Shown here: positions 57,213-64,000 of the stretch, one piece after another
Layout: every line of letters begins with the position of its first letter
Position numbering within the stretch: the stretch's first letter is position 1
Source of the DNA: Alopecurus myosuroides
Taxonomy: Eukaryota; Streptophyta; Magnoliopsida; Poales; Poaceae
Direction of reading: 5' to 3'
Length of the DNA stretch: 64,000 bases
Assembly (NCBI GenBank): GCA_028641055.1
Contig: CM054057.1
Span: 402,370,814-402,434,813, forward strand
Program-made: the position numbers and the translations under genes
Notes under the pieces: generated by a model
Database searches by the model: none
What the model saw: only the letters and a program-made list of their open reading frames with translations
What the model was told of the DNA's origin: nothing

Positions 57213-57681
57213 ATAGCGGACCTGGGCACGATCCGAGACTTCGTGGATGGGCTCCGTTCTTTTCGTTTCCGTCCTCTTAGGCCTATTTGGATCTTGTCTG
57301 TACTCAGACACTTTGGATGCTTCCGCTGTGATGTAATGATGACTTGTTGGGACATGTGTCCTCTGCATGACTGTATTTGCTATCTCTGCTCTAGTGAGAG
57401 CTTTTGCCACTTATTTCTATTTCTTTGTGTCTTAGAGATTTGTTGTGATATCACTTGTTCAAATGCCGTTGACGTACCATGTGTGTATGTTATGAAGTAC
57501 GTCAATGGAAGTATTCGGATTCCTATTGGATGGTTTCACAGACGATGAATAGTAGAGGATGGTTGTCACACGTTTACGTGTTGGCCTACTCATATTGAGA
57601 TGCGGGTGCAGGTAGGCCCCGTAAGCCAATTATCTACTGTTTAGCGGGCTGTGTGTATCCTCTAGAAGTCCGGGTGCGACA

Positions 57682-58098
57682 GCCCCCCTTGAAAACTAGC
57701 AGTTTTCTGCTTTTCACGATGATTCCGGAATCAATCTGGAATTTCTGGAATCATTCCGGCCAGCCGAAATATTCGGAGTAATCCAATGTCTAACCGAGAT
57801 TTTCACGTTCATTCCGGAATGAATCCGACATGCCGGAATGCCGAAATAAAACTGACTGCTCACAGAGGTTTTCACAGCCATTCTAGAATCCTTTTCGGGA
57901 CGCCGGAATTATTCCGACTACTCATAGAAACTTCTTTCTGCTGAGAATTTGACCATGATATGTTTCTCCTTCACCATAATATCGACACCGCTTTGTGCTA
58001 AACAATAAATGTACCTTAAACATGCAGCACACAGTGAGATATCACTTATGTTGTTAACAAACACACAAAACCAAATCGATTAAGAAATGTTCTTTCAA
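57682..58098 (-). mobile_element. Old host LTR, right part
   Basis: Continues the LTR interrupted at 34859 and 43353. It is marked by repeated CCGGAAT/ATTCCGG motifs (57720-57910). It ends TTCTTTCA before ATATCCCCCTTTTTGG, the complement of a polypurine tract. Confidence 0.5.
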
Positions 58099-60956
58099 TA
58101 TCCCCCTTTTTGGTGTTTGATGACAACATAAGGATTTGCAGGAATTTCATAGAGTGAACAAAGGAATAGGTTTCCAAAAAAATAGACGCCCCCCTAGATG
58201 TATGCATCAGATTGAGAAACACAATAACTAGGCTTTGCTCCCCCTATGTTTTAGAAACCAAGAAAGTAAGAAAATTCACAATAGAAATTTCATAAAGCAT
58301 ATTAAAAGATACCATGCAAGCATATAGTATCAAGATAATAAATCATGCCAGTACAACGGGTAACACACACGAGGAAATGTTGCAACGAAAGATAAAATGG
58401 ATCACAAGCCTATAAGATCAAATCAAAAGGCAAGAAAATAATTCCCCAACCCTTGCAAATCCCGAGATATCCCTAATATAGAAATCCTTCTCCCTGTTTG
58501 GCATCAAGACACCAAAAAGGAGAAAAGAGAGTTCACCTAACGTCCCAAGAGATCCCTCGACATCCTCATTGTACTCATGTTCCTCGTCTTCTCCCCCATG
58601 GCGGCCTGCATCATCAAAGTTTGATGTAGAACAGCGACAAGCTTTTCCTTGAAATTAACCAAGGTTATCGAATCCAGGAGGACACGGAGGTTCTTAAGAA
58701 GGTTGTCAGCAGCGCAACTAACGTGGAACCTGCACACAAACAAATACACTACTCTGCCCCAACGAAACAGAGAGGTTGTCAATCTTTCTGTTCTTGCTGA
58801 AAACAAAGTGATTAAATGTATGGTGTAGAAAACAGTGATGGTTGCAGAAAATAGTAGAGAACAGTACGATTGCAGAAGGTGGTTTAACAGTATGAGGAAA
58901 ATGGATCGGGGTCCACAGTGTACTAGTGGTGTCTCTCCATAAATATTTCTAGCATGTTGGGTAAACAAATTACAGCTGGGCAATTGACAAATAATGAAGA
59001 CATGAAAATGTAATATATGAGAAAATGTTCACTATGAGATTGAACAGGGCGTTACAACAAACTACATGGACTTCCTATCTAGCGCATCTATGCCTAAATA
59101 ATCCACCTTCGGGGTAGCATTCTCATCACTTCCAGTATTAAGTTACAAACAACAGATTATTGCATGAAGTATTGTGTAGAATGTAAACAATGCAAAAGAC
59201 ACGTAGACTAAGCATCATTATTTTATCCCTAGTGGAAACATCACATCCACAATCGTGCACGTTTCAGTCACTCGAACGCTGATTTCTGGAGGCATGAACC
59301 CACTATCGAGCATAAATACTCCCTCTTGGAGTCACAAGCATCTACTTGGCCAAAGCATCTACTAACGACGGAGAGCCTGCAAGATATAAACAACATAGAC
59401 ATATGGATAAATAAACAACTTGCTCATAGTTTCAATATTCATCGGATCACAGCAAACATAACATGTAGCATTACATAACGATGATCTTGATCATGTAGGG
59501 AAGCTCACAAGATCTAAACATGATAGCACAAAGTGGAGAGACTATCATCTAGCTACTGCTATGGACCTGTAGTCTAAGGATGAACTACTCACGCATCACT
59601 CACGGAGGCAGGCGTGGCGGTGTAGAGCCCTCCGGTGATGATTCCCCTCTCCGGTAGGGTGCCGGGAAGAGCTTCAAAACCCTCCCGAACTAGGGTTGAC
59701 GACAGCGGCGGCATCTGGATATTTCGTCGAATGTCGATATGCTCTTTACGTTTTTTTTGGGCGTAAGGAATATATAGGCGAAAGGACGACGTTGGTGGCC
59801 ACCCAAGGGGTCCACGCCATAGGAGGGCACCGACCAGGGGTGAGCCGCGCCCTGGTGTGGCGTGGCCGCCTCTTGGGTCGGTTGCTCCACCCCTTCGGGC
59901 TTCTGGAGTCTTCTGTTGTAATATTTGTGTACGCCAATTTTCGTCCAATTCCGAGAATATTTGCGACTAGCTTTTCTGAAAGTCAAAAATAACATAAAAC
60001 ATGAACTGGCACTGTAGCATGTTATTAATAGGTTAGTCCTAGAAAATGCATAAAAGTGCTATGAAGTGTAAACAAAACATGTGGCAATCGATATAATAAT
60101 AAGATGGATCATCAAAAATTATAGATATGTTTGAGACGTATCAAGCATCCACAAACTTAGTTCCTGCTCGTCCTTGAGTAGGTAAACGATAAAACAATAT
60201 AATATTTTAGGGTACATGCCACTAACACAATCTTGATCAAATAGCAATGCAAATCACATGAACTGGATGAAGTTATCCAAGTCAATGGTCTATAGTTTGC
60301 TAACAAGTAAACAAAGAGTAAACAAAATGAATTATACAAGTGCAAGCTTTCATGAATAGTACTTTGGAGACAATGAGGCTATAAGAATTTGCATAAAAGT
60401 TAGCTCACAAAGTAATAGATTCTAAATAAAAGTGTTTGACCAACACAGAGGAAGATTTAGTTTCAGCACTGGCTTCAACTTTTTTAACATATATATCTCA
60501 TGGATATTGTCATGGCAAAATAATGCAATAAGTCAAACATATCATTAGATAACAACTGATGTACCAAAGTTGACACTAGTGTTTGCTTGTGGAGATAGAA
60601 AGAAGTAGGAAAACTGACTTAATAATAAAATAAAATAAAATAAAATAAAGAACTTTTGCAGAGGAAAGAAGAGATTAAATCATGTGCTAGAGGTTTTAAG
60701 TTTTGAAAAACATATAGATAGAGCATAAAATATTTGGCACTCCTCCCAACCTTTGCTATCATAAACCATGGCTAACCGAATCCTCGGGTGCCTGCCAACA
60801 ATAACATAACATGGAGGAGTGTCTATTTTTGGGGGTAGGTGTGTATGTTAATGGTGAACGAATCAGCAAGTAGACAATACATTAAGTCACAAGTTAACTA
60901 GACTTTACAAGAGCGGCTCCCATGAAGGATGTTATTTCTACTATGGTCAGTAGATC
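58099..60956. other. Retrotransposon-derived non-coding sequence, unclassified
   Basis: Begins with the polypurine-tract side of the old element. At 59600-59960 there is an LTR-like GC-rich block (CCTCTCCGGTAGGGTGCCGGG, and GTATATAGG-type promoter-like sequence near 59772). Further right, GAGACGTATCAAGCATCC (60131) is a phrase common in Triticeae repeats. No domain-bearing frame is present. An (AAAAT)n run lies at 60625-60650. Boundaries of the component repeats could not be resolved. Confidence 0.35.
60625..60650. repeat. (AAAAT)n microsatellite
   Basis: About five tandem units of AAAAT/AATAA in an otherwise AT-rich stretch. Confidence 0.9.
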
Positions 60957-61551
60957 TGTAACATCCAAATCTTACATTTGGAATGTCTGTATCTAGAGCA
61001 TATGCATAGCATGGCATGTTTTCAAAAGTTGCATTTGTTTGTTGCATTTCAACCCCTAAATAAAAATCATATTTTAAAAGAAACCAATTCTTTTATAAGG
61101 CATTATAAGCCAAACTCTTTTTGATATTTTATTTTGCAAAAATTTTTACTTCAAAATAACATAATGTGATAGGTTTTCAAATTACAAGTTTTTAGAAATT
61201 TGTTTCGTTCAATTTGGAGTCATATTTTAAAAGTTATAAACAAAACATAATTGTATATAAAAAAGAAATAGAACAAAAAAAAAACAGAGCCGGTCGAGCC
61301 AGCCTGGCCCAGCCCAACCCAGCCAGCGCAGTTAGTAGGCCGACGCGGGCCGCTACCGTTTCGCTGCGGGGAGAGAGGGAACAAAAAAGAAAAAAAAAGG
61401 GGAAACAACTGCTGATGCGTGGGCCCCTCCCACGACGTCAGCGCTGATGTCACCACGTCAGAGTCCGCCCCGAGCCCGACTCGCGCTCACCGCCGCGGAT
61501 TCCGCACCGACCACGCCTCAGTTTTGCCCCCCTCCGCACGCCAAAACCCCC

Positions 61552-61560
61552 TTAAATACC
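61552..61560 (+). promoter_or_regulatory. TATA-like box of the second Gypsy LTR
   Basis: TTAAATACC lies within a C-rich context about 50 bp upstream of GAAACCCTAGCC, a spacing and context typical of plant core promoters. A donor-like CTCCG|GTGAGA follows at 61791. Confidence 0.4.
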
Positions 61561-62432
61561 CCGCCCCCTCGATGTCCGCACCCACCTCGAGCAGCGCGCC
61601 CCCGCCCTTGAAACCCTAGCCACCAACCCCCGCCGCCGCCGCCGTTTCCCACCTCGGGAGACCACGTCGCCGCCACCAGGAGCTGTGCCGCAAGGAGGAG
61701 ACGCCGCCCGTGTCCACGCCATCGCTGGAGAATCGCCGGAAGCCCTCCGCCGTCCACGTCTGTCGCCCGCCGCCATTGATCGCCCGTCTCCGGTGAGATC
61801 CGTGCGCGATCTAACCCGGGATCCGACGGCACAGATCAGATCTGACCGTGGTCAAACCGGCCGCTGACGTCACGCGTGCGCCAGCATCGGTCTAACCGGT
61901 CAATTTCTTTTCTTTTTCGTTTTTAAAACTACAAAAAATCACATAAAACTTCAAAAATTCATATATTTAGATCTATAAGTCGAAAATTCACATCTAATAT
62001 TCCAATCGAAAGAGAAAAACAAGATATATGTAATTATGCAATCCAATCTATATTTTGACCAATATTTATTTCCTATTTTTAAATATACTTTCTGGACTAA
62101 TTAAATCATAATAAAATAACCGTAACTCGAAATTCAGCAAACATTTTTGGTATAGTTTTGTATTGATTAGATCTATCCTGGAAAAATATTACCAAATTTT
62201 TTAGATGCTTCATGCGAATTAGATCTTGCAGAACCTTAATTAGTCCTATTAAGACACATTAAATTGTCTTAATTGTTTTCCATTGCATCAAAAATTATTT
62301 TCATGCATCATACATGTTAGCTACAACCAGAGAACAATATTAGATGTGTTGTTGCATCAATGAACCCTCATGCATGCATATGTTGCATATTGTACGTATT
62401 TTTTCTTATGGTATTATTATTGCAACGTGTAG

Positions 62433-62495
62433 AATGTGTCGACTATAACACGTGTGGCTGTGAGGATTGTGTGAGCGACTACACCTGTTGCCAAG
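62433..62495 (+). CDS. LTR mini-gene, cysteine-rich 63-nt exon (second LTR family)
   Basis: Acceptor TTATTGCAACGTGTAG, donor CCAAG|GCAAGT (GC-AG type, same as in the other family). The phase-1 frame encodes 20 residues with six Cys arranged C-x5-C-x-C-x2-C-x5-C-C, interspersed with Asp, Glu and Tyr. The pattern could bind metal or form disulfides. It does not match a named finger that I recognise. No upstream exon with a start codon was found. Confidence 0.4.
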
Positions 62496-63509
62496 GCAAG
62501 TGACACACATGAATCCTACTATTTTACTATATGCATTAGAGTTTTGATGTAGTTTGCATGAGTAGGAGTTGTGTGATTATCTCTATTGCTAGATTGATTC
62601 ACTAACACACAAGTGGAGTAATCATATGTTATCCCTAGATTGAAACAATCCACATGTTAGGCAAACACCGTAATGTTAGATTACTTAGTCATGCTTGTAG
62701 TATTTGTGGCTGGGAACTATTATCATATTGTTACAAAGATTGTTATTTTAATTGCTTATGGAAAACACATGATAATTAATCAACAGTTGGGCGGATTGCT
62801 AGCATGTCATTAGAGTACAAATTCAGGTGTGGACCGCTGCCCAGTATCATGAGATTATGTTTGGTTCTATTGTGTAGTTGTTTCTTGTGTGCAGCCATTT
62901 TTCATATTAGTATGGGCTAGACAGAATTTTTAGGTTGTGGTCACTCGAACCCATCATGTCCAGAGATGTAGAATAGTAGTAGGATGGTCCAGTTCGTGGG
63001 GGTTTGGGAATTTACTTTTTATGAATTCTGGCTTAATCTTCTTTTGTTCCATGTTACTAATGATGTATCATGGTGTTTGGGGTCGATTAGGCAACACGGG
63101 TAAAGGGCACAAACCTCGGGAGGGTTAAAACTAAGATCTTGGCCGTGATACATTGGTTAGGGACAAATCAACAACTAGATGGGAAACATGACATATCTCG
63201 TTCATCGTGTTTTATCAATGATTAAAATTTGACTGTGGGTTATTGGAGAAGTGTCTGGTGGTGTTTCAGTGTGCTAATCCAAAGGGTAGGAGTACTTTGC
63301 TGTCAACCAAAGTGTCCAATTATGTGCAAATTTACTTTCTATTAAAAGATAGGACAAATGCCTTTTTTCAAATTAGCCTTGAAACTCCACCAACCAAATA
63401 TGCATGTAGATTAGTAACTTGATATTTATTATACCACCATAGTGTCACTTTCCACCATTGCTCAGAATGATCTGACCTCCTTTTGGGGGATGCATATTCC
63501 AGCATGCAG

Positions 63510-63529
63510 GTTATTCGGATATGGATTAG
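63510..63529 (+). CDS. LTR mini-gene, probable terminal exon (second LTR family)
   Basis: Follows CCAGCATGCAG. It is in phase with 62433-62495 across a 1014-nt GC-AG intron, adds a Gly and five more residues (YSDMD) and stops at TAG 63527-63529. It is very short, so chance is possible. The parallel with the 65-nt terminal exon of the other LTR family is the main support. Confidence 0.3.
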
Positions 63530-64000
63530 TAGTCATAGGTTTTCGAGACTTCACATCAACCTTTTTTCACCTATGGCGTGCAAACAAGACGATGTAGGTC
63601 TACCGCTGCTTTTGCTGTGATTTGGAATAATTATTTGAGTTAGCACTTTGCTATGCAAGTTGTAACAAAGTACTTTACTCTGGATATTTGATAGTATTCA
63701 ATACATTTGTTTTCTTTGATTAGTATTTGTGTTGTGTGTGCTAGTGCACGGTCCACGGGCCAGTACTACACGCAACAGTACAGCCTGTGTTGGGTTGTAC
63801 TACTACAAGATCATCCCTCTTCTCTTTTGTTTACACACTTATGAACTTTGCTTAACTGATAAATCAGGGGCAAACGGAGTGAAGATAATTTTGTATTAAC
63901 CAAATTTGGGGCTGGGCACCCCCGTTGCCAGCTCTTCTAGTGAATAGGATAAGCAGATGTATATGCCACTAGTCCAGGTGTGTAAAGTCTAATCAACAAG

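Larger units (their letters stand above)
43354..57681 (+). mobile_element. Complete Gypsy chromovirus (Tekay/Del-like), 14,328 bp, coding region intact
   Basis: LTRs are 43354-47520 and 53517-57681 (4167 and 4165 bp), both TGTAACATCC...GGTGCGACA. The duplication GCCCC lies at 43349-43353 and 57682-57686. The primer-binding site is 47523-47534 and the polypurine tract ends at 53516. Internal genes are ORF0 (48063-48878) and gag-pol (49088-53479), both free of stops. The two LTRs are nearly identical over the stretches compared, indicating recent insertion. The order protease, reverse transcriptase, RNase H, integrase, chromodomain-like tail is that of plant chromoviruses. An extra ORF before gag is known for some rice members of this lineage (RIRE3-type). 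Confidence 0.95.
53517..57681 (+). repeat. 3' LTR of the Gypsy element
   Basis: 4165 bp, same ends and internal order as the 5' LTR with scattered single-base differences (for example TCTTTC to TCTTCC near 53930 and a four-base deletion near 56010). The polypurine tract and TSD fix both ends. Confidence 0.95.
60957..64000 (+). mobile_element. Second long Gypsy-type LTR, truncated by window edge
   Basis: Starts TGTAACATCCAAATCTTACA, the same first ten bases as the other Gypsy LTRs, after TAGATC. It follows the same plan: AT-rich start, GC-rich block (61290-61870) with TTAAATACCCC and GAAACCCTAGCC, AT-rich intron-like DNA, then a small exon with a GC donor. Beyond the first ten bases the sequence is not recognisably similar to the other family. 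It exceeds 3 kb and no end was found, so it could be a solo LTR or the 5' LTR of an element outside the window. Confidence 0.65.

Overview
The window looks like intergenic DNA from a large grass genome, most likely Triticeae (wheat, barley, rye or Aegilops). The evidence is an Angela/WIS-like Copia element, a Stowaway MITE with CTCCCTCCGTTCG ends, many 5'-truncated LINEs, Gypsy elements with LTRs over 4 kb, and GC-rich plant-style leaders carrying the AAACCCTAG motif. No bacterial-type gene, rRNA, canonical tRNA or CRISPR array is present. Family names come from pattern recognition, not a database search.

Layout. 1-863: 5' end of a minus-strand Copia element running off the left edge. 1326-2880: a Helitron-like terminus and a GC-rich stretch with a 65-bp minisatellite. 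2881-5285: two minus-strand LINE pieces. 5627-7088: a PIF/Harbinger-type element (TSD TAA) with a large internal hairpin and a 108-bp palindrome. 7089-11761: low-copy-looking DNA with candidate minus-strand exons, interrupted by two LINE insertions with target duplications and a Stowaway MITE. 13043-17542: a solo Gypsy LTR (TSD ACGTT). 20988-25355: a LINE fragment carrying a solo Copia LTR (TSD GATCT), which itself holds a tandem MITE pair. 29190-34140: two more decayed LINEs. 34158-58098: an old LTR carrying two insertions only 25 bp apart, a damaged Copia (34860-43328) and an apparently intact Gypsy chromovirus (43354-57681, TSD GCCCC). 60957-64000: the start of another long Gypsy LTR.

Main biology. 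The intact Gypsy element (Tekay/Del-like, with a C-terminal chromodomain-like segment) encodes an uninterrupted 1463-residue Gag-Pol and, upstream of gag, an extra ORF0. Residues 21-95 of ORF0 follow the pattern of a double-stranded-RNA-binding domain. A splice-acceptor-like site sits directly before the ORF0 start and another directly before the gag start.

The LTRs themselves appear to carry a small spliced gene. All three LTR copies of this family hold a 78-nt exon bounded by TAG and a GC-type donor (CAG|GCAAGT), followed about 1.2 kb later by a 65-nt terminal exon in matching phase. Together these give a 46-codon tail with 16 acidic and 7 aromatic residues and no Lys or Arg. The unrelated-looking LTR at 60957 has the same architecture, but its exon is cysteine-rich. 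LTRs of the first family also carry a tRNA-like T-arm/B-box. This LTR-embedded gene module plus ORF0 is the best candidate here for a poorly described system.

Exon calls were made by eye. There is no transcript evidence, and no upstream start-codon exon was found for the LTR module.
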